A stretch of DNA of 64,000 nt, from contig CM053326.1 of the NCBI GenBank assembly GCA_028583605.1, positions 2,341,445 through 2,405,444 of the forward strand. Reading direction: 5' to 3'. Position 1 is the stretch's first letter. Each line of letters begins with the position of its first letter. The position numbers and the translations under genes were made by a program. The notes beneath the pieces were generated by a model. The model was not told the DNA's origin and did not search any database. It saw only the letters and a program-made list of their open reading frames with translations. Below are positions 48,493 through 58,324 of this stretch, one piece after another. Origin of the DNA: Dastarcus helophoroides. Taxonomy: Eukaryota; Arthropoda; Insecta; Coleoptera; Bothrideridae.

Positions 48493-50039
48493 ATGAGAAA
48501 CGAACAACGTTGCGGTCTTCTCCACCAAGCTCTGAAGTCTCTTCCGGACCAAGCTGTCAAATACTTTGGAGCAATAGTAAATTCCATGTTTAAGTACCGG
48601 TATTTTTCAACAAGATGGAAGACTGCAAACGTTATCTTTATTCCTAAACCAGATAAGGATGGGAAATTTTCCCCAAATAACAGGCCAATCAGTATATTAT
48701 CCAACTTGCGTAAGGTGGCGGAAAGGATTTTGAGGAAGCGTCTTCAGAATATCATCAGCGATCGCGATATCATTCCTAAGGAACAATTTGGGTTCCAACC
48801 TATGCACTCTACCTCAAACCGAGCTCCTGAGGGTGGTTGAAACAATCACTCAACGCACGAACTGGAACCAGGTAGTTGGAGCTATTTTCTTCGATATCTC
48901 CAAGGTATTTGACACAGTTTGGCACCAAGGACTAGTCTACAAGATGCACTAATTTGTAATACCTCTAACAATGGTTCAAATGGTAAGCTCGTTCCTGGAC
49001 CAGCGCTCATTTAGAGCAACTATTAAACCAGTTTAGGCTACAGCATGGGGTGCCTCGAGGCTCTGCCTTGTCACCTCTGCTGTATTATCTGTTCACAGCA
49101 GACATCCCGAGAACCAATCCAACAATCGACCACACCTTTTTGGCAACTTACGCAGACGACACAGCATTGGTGGTGTACTCTTACAGTCCAGAGTTGGTCA
49201 ATAGACGACTTCAGGAGGCAACAGATAGTCTACTAGATTACTTCGGTCAATGGTGAATCCAACTCAACGCAGACAAGACCCAAGCCGTCTTTTTCACCCG
49301 AAGAATACTCCAACCGTATGGACATGTAAATGTTCATGGGCAAAACGTCGACTGGAGACTTCAGGCAAAGTATTTTGGTGTAATTCTTGACAAAAGGCTT
49401 ACTTTCCAGGCGCACATCGATTATGCAGTGTCCAAAGCCAAAATGCTGAAGGGACTGCTGCAAGCGATGATTGGTAGAAATAGTAACCTGTCCATTGGAC
49501 TCTTCTTCACCCGAAGAAGACTCCAACCGTATGGACATGTAAATGTTCATGGCCAAAACGTCGACTGGAGACTTCAAGCAAAGTATCTAGGTGTAATTCT
49601 TGATAAAAGACTTACATTCCAGGTACACATCGATTATGCAGTATCCAAAGCCAAAATGCTGAAGGGACTGCTGCAAGCGATGATTGGTAGAAATAGTAAC
49701 CTGTCCATTGGACTTAAAGTGTTACTATACAAAACAATCACAACACCAGCGATGACCTACGTATCTGCAGCTTGGTCACAGGCGACGGATAATCAGATGA
49801 AGAAACTCCAAGTTTTGAAGAACGTCTTTCTAAGACAAGCCATGGACGCTCCATGGTTTGTGAGAAACAATCAACTCCATAGGGAAGCTGAACTACCTTT
49901 GGTAAGAAATTTTTTTAAGAAAATTAATTCCAGGGCGATGGTGAGAGCGGAAACGCGTCCCAATGAACTAGTTGGACAGGCAGTGGATTACGATTCAAAC
50001 GTCCCAACCAGGATTAGAAGACCAAGGATGGTCCTCTAG
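48493..50039 (+). pseudogene. Jockey-like LINE reverse transcriptase with in-frame duplication
   Basis: It reads NVIFIPKPDKDGKFSPNNRP, SDRDIIPKEQFGFQPMHST, then after a slip FFDISKVFDTVWHQGL, MPRGSALSPLLYYLFTADIP and YADDTALVVYS (catalytic Asp pair). The next segment contains a tandem, in-frame duplication of 213 bp (71 codons) starting at 49293 and 49506, so the motif KYLGVILDKRLTFQVHIDYA occurs twice. The C-terminal part continues to 50039 (MTYVSAAWSQATDNQMKKL). Such a duplicated thumb segment is not normal for the family. Stops and slips near 48840, 49035 and 49255 show it is inactive. Confidence 0.82.
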
Positions 50040-50455
50040 GCTACGACTTCCATTTCGGAAATTTTTATTTGGTTTGTTTCTTATGTTTCAGGCAAAACAG
50101 CTTACAATAGTGCTCCAGCACTCTTGTACTATTCCAACGGAGGAATTGGGGGCCAAGTCCCCGGCCCGAAGAAGTAGGGGTTTTTAGTCGGTACCCGTAG
50201 TTTTAGCGGAAGTCTGACACTATCTGAGTCACCTTCCCAGATGTCCGTAACGGATTTTCCCCTTAAAAAAAAGTCTTCTCCAACTAATACTGCAAGGGAA
50301 AGTGTGCAATAAGGGAGGACCGGGATGAAGACGAATCTCATGGCTTCAGAACTTAACAAAATGGTTTGACACGACTGGACTGTTCCGCGCAGCTACCAAT
50401 AAAGTAAGAAGCTAGTCGTCAACATTCGGAGCGAATAGGCACTGCAAGAAGAAGA
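50040..50455 (+). other. 3' UTR of the Jockey-like LINE
   Basis: Non-coding sequence ends in a GAAGAAGAAGAAT tail. Confidence 0.6.
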
Positions 50456-51410
50456 AGAATAGCTTAGAAATGGTAGGATCTCGATCATTACGGTGATATT
50501 CATAGGCGTTTTTGAACAGTTCGCAAACATCCAAAAGGTTCACATTATCTTAGCGAACAATTCGCGAACATCTCGTGCAATATTAGTGTCGCTGACCTTG
50601 TTCGCGTAATGTTCGCCAAAATTTCCGATGGCTGTTGGTAACATCAAAACATGTTCGCCCTCTCAGATCTCATAGTGCGTATTCAACGAGATAGCAATTC
50701 ATGAACAGTTTTTGAATTATTCTTGATATATTCGCGAAAATATTCGCGAACTATTCACGAATAGTTCGCGAACTATTCACGAACAATTCGCGAACTATTC
50801 ACGAACAATTCGCGAACTATTTACGAACAGTTCACGAAAGGTTATCCGTGGATACGCAAAATTATGTCATTAGTTTTAGTAGAAGATAAAGAAAAATGAA
50901 TGTATGACACGAATAAGCATATTTACCCTAAATATTGTATATATTTTCAAATTTTATCTCAAACCTCGTTTTAAAGTGTCACTGATCCTTTCAGAATTGC
51001 TTAATAAATATTCTGAAATCAATTCGGTTTTCTTTGCAAAGAAAACTGCAGTATTGCTATGTATCACGTTCGTCATTTGACAAATGATGCATTTCTCGAT
51101 TCTCAATAGTATGAAGCCTATAACGATAGCCTTCGTAAGAGCGATATACGAGAACTGTTTTTTAGTTTTGCATATAGTTACATAGAGGGCGTAAATAACA
51201 AAATGCATTGTTCCGAAATTAGCCTCAACATTACATTAATACATGTTGAAAATTTCGTCAAAATACAATAAGTGGTTTTGGTGGAGCGGACTAATCCTTC
51301 GACTATCTTCAAATTTTAATTTTGTCTCACCTCCATTTGAAGCCTCGCTTATGTATGGTTTAAGTGGAATTTTACGAAAACAGGACTTCCGGGTTGTTTA
51401 CAGTTAGAGC
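50456..51410. other. Non-coding DNA with a palindromic minisatellite
   Basis: Apart from the array below, this stretch contains GGAGCGGACTAATCC (about 51285) resembling the start of the Penelope foldbacks. No gene is recognised. Confidence 0.4.
50730..50840. repeat. Minisatellite of TTCGCGAACTATTCACGAAC units
   Basis: About five degenerate 20-22-bp units are built from the palindrome TTCGCGAA and its variant TTCACGAA. Scattered single copies occur from 50515. Confidence 0.85.
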
Positions 51411-51419
51411 GGCAAATTA

Positions 51420-51791
51420 AAATCGCTTTTGGGTAGTTTGAAGGATAAAATAGAACAAACGGAGAAGTAAGGTATTTACCAAATTTCCTGTAAAGATTGT
51501 ACTGAAAGGTATATCGGGCAGACTAAACAATCTCTTAAAATCCGACTGAAGGAGCATTTGGCTCATTTGAGGCACGAAAGAACTGATAAGTTAAGTGTGG
51601 CTCGACACAAATTTGATCATAGAATAGATAATAATATTAAACTGAGTAAGAGAAGAGTAATAAATAAGACTTCTATGTTAAATGCATCTGAAAGCTTAGC
51701 CATCCATAAGGCTGGAGACAACCCTATGAAAGGTTGCGCTGGGCCTTTAGGCCACTCATCTCTGTTAAAAATAGTTAAGATTCATAGATAG
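51420..51791 (+). pseudogene. Penelope-like element, GIY-YIG endonuclease fragment
   Basis: The frame reads SLLGSLKDKIEQTEK, then a stop (51468-51470), then GIYQISCKDCTERYIGQTKQ, SLKIRLKEHLAH, and a C-terminal part with ASESLAIHKAGDN. GIY and YIG, the catalytic Arg (KIR) and the late Glu (ASES) of GIY-YIG nucleases are present. So is the extra Cys-x2-Cys (SCKDC) with downstream His that marks the Penelope-like group. Only the C-terminal endonuclease and the end of the linker survive; the reverse transcriptase is missing. It lies 110 bases before the first TTAGG array. Confidence 0.88.
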
Positions 51792-51901
51792 GCAATTGTG
51801 ACACTGTTACGTATATGACTAGATGCGCATACGCATTCGGATGTGATCGATTATGCACGAAGTGAATATTCTTAGTATATAAGAGTTAATTAGAGGATTA
51901 G

Positions 51902-52604
51902 TTTAGGTTAGGTTAGGTTGGGTTAGGGTAGGTTAAGTTAGGTAAGGTAAGATTAGGTTAGTTTAGTTAAGGTTAGGTTAAGTTAGGTTAAGTTGGGTTA
52001 CGTTAGGTTAGGTTAGGTTAGGTTAGGTTAGGTGAGGTAGATAGGTTAGGTTAGGTGAGGTGAGGTGAGGTGAGGTTAGGTTAGGTTAGGTTAGGTTAGG
52101 TTCGGTTAGGATAAGTTAGGTTAGGTTAGGTTAGGTTAGGTTAGGTTAGGTTAGGTTAGGTTAGGTTCAGTTCGGTTCGGTTAGGTTAGGTTAGGTTAGG
52201 TTATCGTGGATTAGGTTAGGTTAGGTTAGCTTAGGTTAGGTTAGGTTAGATTAGGTTAGTTTAGTTAAGGTTAGTTTAGGTTAGGTTAGGTTGGGTTACG
52301 TTAGGTTAGGTTAGGTTAGGTGAAGTTAAATTAGGTAGATTAGGTTAGGTGAGGTGAGGTTAGGTTAGGTTCGGTTAGGTTTGGTTAGGTTAAGTTAGGT
52401 TAGGTTAGGTTCGGTTCGGTTCGGTTCGGTTTGGTTAGGTTAGGTTAGGTTATCGTGGATTAGGTTAGGTTAGCTTAGGTTAGGTTAGGTTAGGTTAGGT
52501 TAGGTTAGGTTAGATTATGTTAGGTTAGGTTCGGTTAGGTTCGGTTAGGTAGGTTAGGTTAGGTTAGGTTAGGTTAGGTTAGGTTAGGTTAGGTTAGGTT
52601 AGTA
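51902..52604 (+). repeat. Interstitial telomeric array (TTAGG)n, first block
   Basis: About 700 bases of TTAGG with variants (TTCGG, TTAAG, TGAGG). A higher-order duplication of about 250 bp is visible: TTATCGTGGATTAGG occurs at about 52201 and 52451. The G-rich strand runs 5' to 3' rightward. Confidence 0.97.
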
Positions 52605-52606
52605 CA

Positions 52607-52720
52607 GATTATACTTGTTCCGGGATTGGATCGTGTCAAAGAACTACTTAAATTGTTCGACGTTTCGCCCACCATCGTAGGGGGCTTCTTCAGGAACAAA
52701 GAAAAGAAACAATAAATCAA
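52607..52720 (-). other. Penelope-type terminal sequence with hammerhead-like fold
   Basis: The + strand sequence CTTGTTCCGGGATTGG..GTGTCAAAGAACTACT matches the foldback at 57515-57663. On the minus strand, stem I TTGTTC/GAACAA encloses CTGAAGA, a GCCC/GGGC stem, GAAA and CGTC. This is a hammerhead consensus with one extra base before stem II and essentially no stem III. Confidence 0.5.
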
Positions 52721-52867
52721 AAGAGGAATATGAGGAAATATGCAAAAATGAAAGAATGAAAAGGCCAATTTCAGAACATTAGAGCACGGTTACTCAGTAT
52801 GTCCACCATACCAGAGACGAAACTCTTCTGAATTGAAAATTGGTACAAAGGATAAGAAAGTTCATAC

Positions 52868-52934
52868 AGAAGAGCACGGTAACTCAGTATGTCCGCCATA
52901 CCAGAGACGAAACTTTTCTTCTTCGTTATCATAG
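52868..52934 (+). repeat. Telomere-flanking spacer S2
   Basis: GGTAACTCAGTATGTCCGCC to CTTCGTTATCAT recurs at 53148-53204. Both copies pass into AGGTTAGG at the same phase. A related copy is at about 52785-52830. It is probably the 3' end of a retroelement inserted in telomeric repeats. Confidence 0.8.
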
Positions 52935-53080
52935 GTTAGGTTAGGTTAGGTTATGTTAGGTTAGGGTTAGGTTAGGTTAGGTTAGGTTAGGTTAGGCTTA
53001 GGTTAGGTTGGTTAGGTTAGGTTAGGTTAGGTTAGGTTAGGTTAGGTTAGGTTAGGTTAGGTTAGGTTAGGTTAGGTTAG
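52932..53080 (+). repeat. (TTAGG)n array, second block
   Basis: About 28 near-perfect TTAGG units, ending GGTTAG at the junction with spacer S1. Confidence 0.97.
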
Positions 53081-53204
53081 TGTTCGTGGAGTAGGTATTA
53101 GTCGGGCCAAATGCCGCCAACTGCGATGGAGCTCACCCAGCGAGCTGTCGGTAACTCAGTATGTCCGCCATACCAGAGACGAAACTTTTCTCCTTCGTTA
53201 TCAT
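53081..53204 (+). repeat. Short element S1+S2 between TTAGG blocks
   Basis: S1 (from TTCGTGGAGTAGGTATTAG to CAGCGAGCT) equals the start of LINE X at 53431. S2 equals 52879-52934. The unit looks like an internally deleted copy of a telomere-inserted LINE, with both junctions in fixed TTAGG phase. Confidence 0.7.
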
Positions 53205-53430
53205 AGGTTAGGTTAGGTTAGGTTAGGTTATGTTAGGTTGGGTTAGGTTAGGTTAGGTTAGGTTAGGTTAGGTTAGGTTAGGTTAGGTTAGGTTGTGTTA
53301 GGTTAGGTTAGGTTAGGTTAGGTTACGTTAGGTTAGGTTAGGTTAGGTTAGGTTAGGTTCGATTAGGTTAGGTTAGGTTAAGTTAGGTTGGGTTAGGTTA
53401 GGTTAGATAAGGTTAGGTTAGGTTAGGTTA
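53202..53430 (+). repeat. (TTAGG)n array, third block
   Basis: About 44 TTAGG units with few variants, ending GGTTAG at the start of LINE X. Confidence 0.97.
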
Positions 53431-53534
53431 GTTTTCGTGGAGTAGGTATTAGTCGGGCCAAATGCGCCAACTGCGATGGAGCTCACCCAGCGAGCTATCG
53501 CGGTTGTCCCGCAGCACCAAAGATCAAGAATAGC

Positions 53535-53681
53535 ATGATTACTTTTGGTGGAACGGACTGATCCTTGGTTATCTTTTTCAAAAATTGGAAAACAAAACTA
53601 GAGCAACCTTTGTTGTCTTTTTTAATCTTTCTTGGTTTTAGGGGACAAGTTTTGTTTTGTCAATTTTTTAGTATGATTACT
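53535..53681. mobile_element. 129-bp Penelope-like foldback, 9-bp duplication ATGATTACT
   Basis: ATGATTACT at 53535-53543 and 53673-53681 flanks an insert that begins TTTGGTGGAACGGACTGATC and ends GGACAAGTTTTGTTTTGTC. It belongs to the family of 21065-21271, here without the long second arm. Confidence 0.82.
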
Positions 53682-53689
53682 GTTCAAAA

Positions 53690-54124
53690 GAAGACAAACA
53701 AGAAAACAAGCTACGCAAGGGTGACAAAAGGACTTCTGAAATAGCAGATCACGGAAGAAATAAATTACGCCAGCAAGCAGAAAGGGGACCTCTTAAACTG
53801 CCGAAAGAGGTCAAAAAAAAAGAACCAAAGAAGAAGACAAAGAAAATCGAGAAAACGAAAAAAGCTCTGGGAAGAAAGCTGAAATGATCATTGTCTTATG
53901 CGAGATGATAATGCAATTCAATAGTGCAGGAGTGACACCAAGTGACGTGAAAAACTTCAAGAAGGAGGTGCAAAAACTGTTGAATTTAGTCGGCCCAATG
54001 GCTAACACTCAACGAAAAAGTAAACCCATCTGCTTGAAACTGGTAGCCTGGAACAGAGATGGGATTACAAATAAAACATTAGAATTAAAGCAGTTTCTAA
54101 TAGAGCAGAGTCTGGCACCGATCT
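53690..54124 (+). pseudogene. LINE X, ORF1 tail and start of endonuclease
   Basis: A very basic stretch (Lys-rich, 53800-53880) is followed by a frame at 53884-54122 that reads FKKEVQKLLNLVGPM and CLKLVAWNRDGITNKTLELK. The WN..G motif opens the AP-type endonuclease. It is cut at 54124 by insertion of LINE Y and resumes at about 55492. Confidence 0.6.
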
Positions 54125-55490
54125 CTTCTCGCCAAATTAACATCCCCTCCTCCTGGACTCTGTCATTTGATATCCAATTTTCTCGCTGACAGATCTCTTC
54201 AGGTCGTCGTCGATGGCGTCTCATCCGAGACATTTGCGATTAACGCAGGGGTGCCTCAGGGGTCTGTTCTGTCTCCTACTCTATTTCTGTTACACATAAA
54301 CGATCTCTTAGCTTTAACTTCCAATCCTATGTACAGCTAGGCAGATGATAGTAACCTTGTGTCATCTTTTTTCTCCGACAAATCATTATCTATCGCTGCT
54401 TTAGATCGACTAAGGAAAACAGCAGATACAGACGATTAATCGGGATCTCCAGATTATTCCGGAATGAAGTAAGAATAACTTGGTCGACTTCAATGCTTTA
54501 AAAACTGAGGCCGCGGTTTTCTCTAAGAAAACATCAAGGGATAATGCAACAAACATACTAATGGACGGTAAAATCCTTCAGATGGGATCTAATCTATCTA
54601 TCCTAGGAGTGAATGGAAGCACTAACTTCTCTTGGGACGATCATGTGCGCGCCATTGGCAAATCCGCCTCTCAGAAGCCAGGCTTTCTTTTTAGAGGTAA
54701 AAAGTACTTCACATCTCATCAGCTATTTACACTATACAAAGCTCAAGTTAGGCCAACACTAGCCAATACTGTTCTCTTGTTTGGAGTTCAGCCCCAAAAC
54801 ACACTTTAGATTTCTTGGATTCAATTGAAAGAAGAGCGATTCGCTTAATTGAGGACGAGAGTCTGACCCATTCTCTCGAAACACCAGAGCACAGACGTAT
54901 GGTTGATGACTTGTCTCTTTTCTACAAGTACTATCAAGGAAGATGCTCGTAAAACTCAAGTTAGGCCAACATTAGCCAATACTGTTCTAATGTTTGGAGT
55001 TCAGCCCCAAAACACACTTTGGATTTCTTGGATTCAATTCAAAGAAGAGCGATTCGCCTAATTGGTGACGAAAGTCTGACAGATTCTCTCGAAACACTAG
55101 AGCACAGGTGTATGGTTGGTGACTTGTGTCTTTTCTACAAGTACTATCACGGAAGATGCTCGTAGGAACTAATAGGATTGATCCCCCCAAGGGCAAGATT
55201 CTTGAGGCGTACTAGACAGTCGGAGACAGCAAATTCCTGTGCGGTCCAGCTTGACACAGTGAGGACTTCTGTCTAGGAAGACTCTTTTTTCTGTAGAACT
55301 TCCAACTTATGGAACTTGTTACCAAAAGGAATTTTCTCCAAAAATTACAACCTATCATTGTTTAAGAAGGCGGTTCATCGCCATCTATTCTTTTTGCGCA
55401 TCCTACTCGCAGTGCTTTGAAAGCATAATGGGGTTACCCTTTGGGAGTGGATTAAACTTAAAAAAAAAAACAAAAAAAGCACAATGTAGA
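54125..55490 (+). pseudogene. LINE Y: 3' half of another Jockey-like LINE inserted in LINE X
   Basis: It reads FLADRSLQVVVDGVSSETF, INAGVPQGSVLSPTLFLLHI, then YS-stop-ADDS where the catalytic box should be, so a stop falls just before the Asp pair. It continues LSILGVNGSTNFSWDDHV and LDSIERRAIRLI. About 205 bases are tandemly duplicated (around 54740-54950 and 54957-55160). The 3' part (55165-55460) reads LWNLLPKGIFSKNYNLSLFK and ends in an A-rich tail. It is 5' truncated, as usual for LINE insertion by target priming. Confidence 0.8.
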
Positions 55491-55491
55491 C

Positions 55492-56090
55492 GGGTTTCTT
55501 CTTAGCGAAGCCAAACTGAATGGAAGCGACTGAATGAAAATACCAAATTATGCAATCTACAGATAAGACAGAAATAGAAGAGGAGGACGAACAGCAATAC
55601 TAGTTAAAAGAAACCTAGATCATTTCACTCCAGAGCATCCGGAAACAAGTCACTTAGAGTATAATATGGGGACCATTAGAATAGAAGATGACGAAGAAAT
55701 TAGAATAGCATTGGGATACATCCCAGCAAATAAAGAAGTTCTTGAAGATGATTAAAAAAATATTCATTGCAAACGAAGAAACGCTAATTGCAGGAGATTT
55801 TGACGCAAAACATCCGCAATGGAATTGCAGAACAAGGAATACCAAAGGCACAGCGCTGGAAAAATATATCACTGAAAATGACATAGATGTTTTGGTTCCC
55901 AGGGAACCAACACATTATGGCCATATAGGACGACGTGACATACTGGCTATAAGAATATTTAAGAACATAACCAGGAATATGGAAATATATACAAAATCTG
56001 AATTAAGTTCAGATCATAATTCGATTTTCATACAAATAGGAGAAGGCTTATTGGAAGTACAACAGTTATTTAAAGAACTAACTGGCTAAG
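55492..56090 (+). pseudogene. LINE X, AP-type endonuclease
   Basis: DGFLLSEAKLNGSD (catalytic Glu), GGRTAILVKRNL and IRIALGYIPA are followed by ETLIAGDFDAKHPQWNCRTR (GDF.AKH of the Jockey group), REPTHYGHIGRRDILAIRIF and ELSSDHNSIF (the final SDH). The catalytic set is complete apart from stops near 55553 and 55750. It leads directly into the tandem repeats. Confidence 0.8.
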
Positions 56091-56745
56091 ATACAAAAGG
56101 TATCTGGAGAAAAACTCGATAATAATAGAAGAAATATCAAACAACAACGAATTGGAAAGAAGCATCAAAAAGATAGAAGGCTTATTGGAAGCACAACAGT
56201 TAGTTAACAGTTCTTTTAACTGGCTAAGATACAAAAGATATCTGGACAAAAACTTGATAATAATAGAGGAAATGTCAAACAACAACGAATTGGAAAGAAG
56301 CATCAAAAAGATAGAAGGCTTATTGGAAGCACAGCAGTTAGTTAAAAGTTCTTTTAACTGGCTAATATACAAAAGGTATCTGGAGGAAAACCCGACAATA
56401 ATAGAGGAGATGTTAAACAATAACGAATTGGAAAGAAGCATTAAAAAGATAGAAGGCTTATTGGAAGCACAACAGTTAGTTAAAAGTTCTTTTAACTGGC
56501 TAATATACAAAAGGTATCTGGAGGAAAACCCAACAATAATAAAGGAGATGTTAAACAATAACGAATTGGAAGGAAGCATTAAAAAGATAGAAGCTTATTG
56601 GAAGCACAACAGTTAGTTTAAAGTTCTTTTAACTGGCTAATATACAAAAGGTATCTGGAGGAAAACCCGACAATAATAGAGGAGATATCAAACAACAACG
56701 AATTGGAAAAAAGCGTCAAAAAGATACAAGAAAATTTTCTAAATG
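56045..56745 (+). repeat. Five tandem 138-bp units encoding a 46-residue repeat
   Basis: The unit period is exactly 138 bases (AACGAATTGG at 56146, 56284, 56422 and 56560), with the last interval 137 after a one-base loss. Each unit encodes LERSIKKIEGLLEAQQLV, then KSSFNWLIYKRYLEENP and an acidic NNNE end. Because 138 is a multiple of three the frame stays open across four units (56152-56616). The peptide looks helical and charged. It sits between endonuclease and reverse transcriptase of LINE X. Confidence 0.93.
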
Positions 56746-57455
56746 CTGTCAACGCGGCGACCTATGAGGAAAGACGAGATTATAGAAGAAATAATCGCTA
56801 TATAAAGAAATTAGCAAGAGAGAAAAACAAGCTAAAGAAGAAATATCACAGAACACTTGATCCTCAGGATAAAGAAATATGAACAGAGCACAGACTGCAT
56901 TGAGGTAAGCCTTAGGGCAGCAGAGAAATGCAGAATGGGACAAAAAACTAGCAAGATATTTCTCTTTGGTAATTACACAAAATTCAAAAAAGGGATAAAA
57001 CTCAAACTTCTTGTATGTACACTCCAAGGAGAACTGTGTATACTCCGGAAGAAAAAGCGAAAGCTCTGGCTGACCACTTGGAGGAGCAATGCCAGCCTAT
57101 CTACAGAAATTACAATGATGAATAAATAGCACAAGAGAACAGGATTCTGAGACAAAAAGCAGAAGCTAATGAAGATGGAAAACCAATAAGGGTAACAAAT
57201 GTGGAAGACACTAAGACGATAATCATGAATATGGCGAAGAAAAAAGCACCAGGAAGAGATCGAATCTCAAATCTGTTCATAAAAAACATCCCGGAAGTGA
57301 AGATTGAAAATATCAAGAAAATTATCAACTCGATAATAAAAATGGAACATATGGAAATTCGCACAGGTAGTGATGATTTCAAAGCCGGGAAAAGACCCCA
57401 CATATCCCCAAAATCAAAGACCGATAAGTCTTCTCCCAGCCATAGGTAACTGGCA
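56746..57455 (+). pseudogene. LINE X, fingers of the reverse transcriptase
   Basis: A basic helical lead-in (RRNNRYIKKLAREKNKLKKK) is followed by TPEEKAKALADHLEEQCQPI and then MAKKKAPGRDRISNLFIKNI (the KAPG.D.I.n block) and KRPHISPKSKTDKSSPSHR, a decayed form of the P.KpgKd....YRPIsL block. Stops and shifts are frequent. Confidence 0.7.
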
Positions 57456-57504
57456 GAAAAAATAATCTGCTCAAGATTGCAGGAAGAATTGGAAAGATTA
57501 GAGG

Positions 57505-57673
57505 TAATACCGGATGTACTTCTTCCGGGATTGGACCGTGTCAAAGAACTACTAAAAGTGTTGAAGTGTTGAACAATTTTAGTAGTTCTTTGACACGGTC
57601 CAGTCTCGGAAGAAGTATATCCTGTACTAACTCTGGTCGTGGAAGCCTTCGTTATCATAAAGATAATACCGGA
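57505..57673. mobile_element. 149-bp foldback with 10-bp duplication TAATACCGGA
   Basis: TAATACCGGA at 57505-57514 and 57664-57673 flanks 57515-57663. Arms of about 41 bp (57516-57556 and 57577-57617) are near-perfect inverted repeats starting TACTTCTTCCGGGATTGG, followed by a tail CTCTGGTCGTGGAAGCCTTC. The LINE X frame EVIPEEQFGFKPED reads through once the insert is ignored, so the insertion is younger than LINE X. Confidence 0.88.
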
Positions 57674-58007
57674 AGAACAATTTGGATTTAAGCCGGAAGA
57701 CAGCAGCACACAACAGGAGTTGAGATTGCTCGAAAAAGTTGCGCAAGGATTTAACGATAAACAGTCCACGGGGTTGCTCTGTTTGGACGTTGTTAAAGAT
57801 TTTGACAAAGTCTGGCACAAAGAACTTTATTATATAAAATGCATAGAGCGAGTGTCAATCCCAAATTAACAAGAATAATGCAATCCTATTTGGAGAATAG
57901 TAGAAAATGTGAAATAAAACTGGATGGAATAGTAACAGAAGAAAGAAGAATAAGACCTGGGGTTCCATAAGACTTAGTTCTAGGCTCCACTCTATTTAAC
58001 ATATATA
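57658..58007 (+). pseudogene. LINE X, palm of the reverse transcriptase
   Basis: It reads IIPEEQFGFKPEDSSTQQEL, TGLLCLDVVKDFDKVWHKEL (the D..kaFD.vW block) and, in another frame, RPGVP-like sequence near 57955. It is interrupted by the pogo element exactly at a TA dinucleotide. Confidence 0.75.
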
Positions 58008-58324
58008 GGGTAGATGTACCGTTTGTGGCCACTTTAAGCTTTTTTGTATGTTTAATTGAGATTTAAATATATTTAAATTAAATATTTAATAAGAAAAAAT
58101 AAATTAATCAAATCTTCAATTTATCAGGAATTGAAATATCAAAAGCCCAAATGTTTAAAATTTAATTTGTCATGCAAAATTAATTAAAATTAATAATTAC
58201 ACCAATTTCACCAGTAGTGGCCATAGAAGCACTATTTTTGGCCATTTGCTGTTCCAGTTTTAGTCATAGTGCCTGAAAATTTTTGCTGGAAGGGAATTAT
58301 TAATAATATTATCTTAATTAACAA

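Larger units (their letters stand above)
48490..50455 (+). mobile_element. Jockey-like LINE, 5' truncated
   Basis: Reverse transcriptase blocks are followed by a ~400-base 3' UTR ending in (GAA)n at about 50440-50458. The endonuclease and ORF1 are missing. Confidence 0.8.

Noticed and set aside
50730..50840. CRISPR-like array
   Set aside because: Units are contiguous without unique spacers, and the genome is eukaryotic.
50954..51208. 84-codon minus-strand frame
   Set aside because: Hydrophobic and AT-driven composition, no family resemblance, next to decayed Penelope sequence.
51902..53430. TTAGG arrays as a true chromosome end
   Set aside because: More than 10 kb of other sequence follows on the side the G-rich strand points to, and the arrays contain many variants; interstitial or former subtelomeric DNA is more likely.
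56070..56579. 169-codon minus-strand repetitive frame
   Set aside because: It is the antisense reading of the 138-bp repeats of LINE X; the + frame fits the surrounding LINE.
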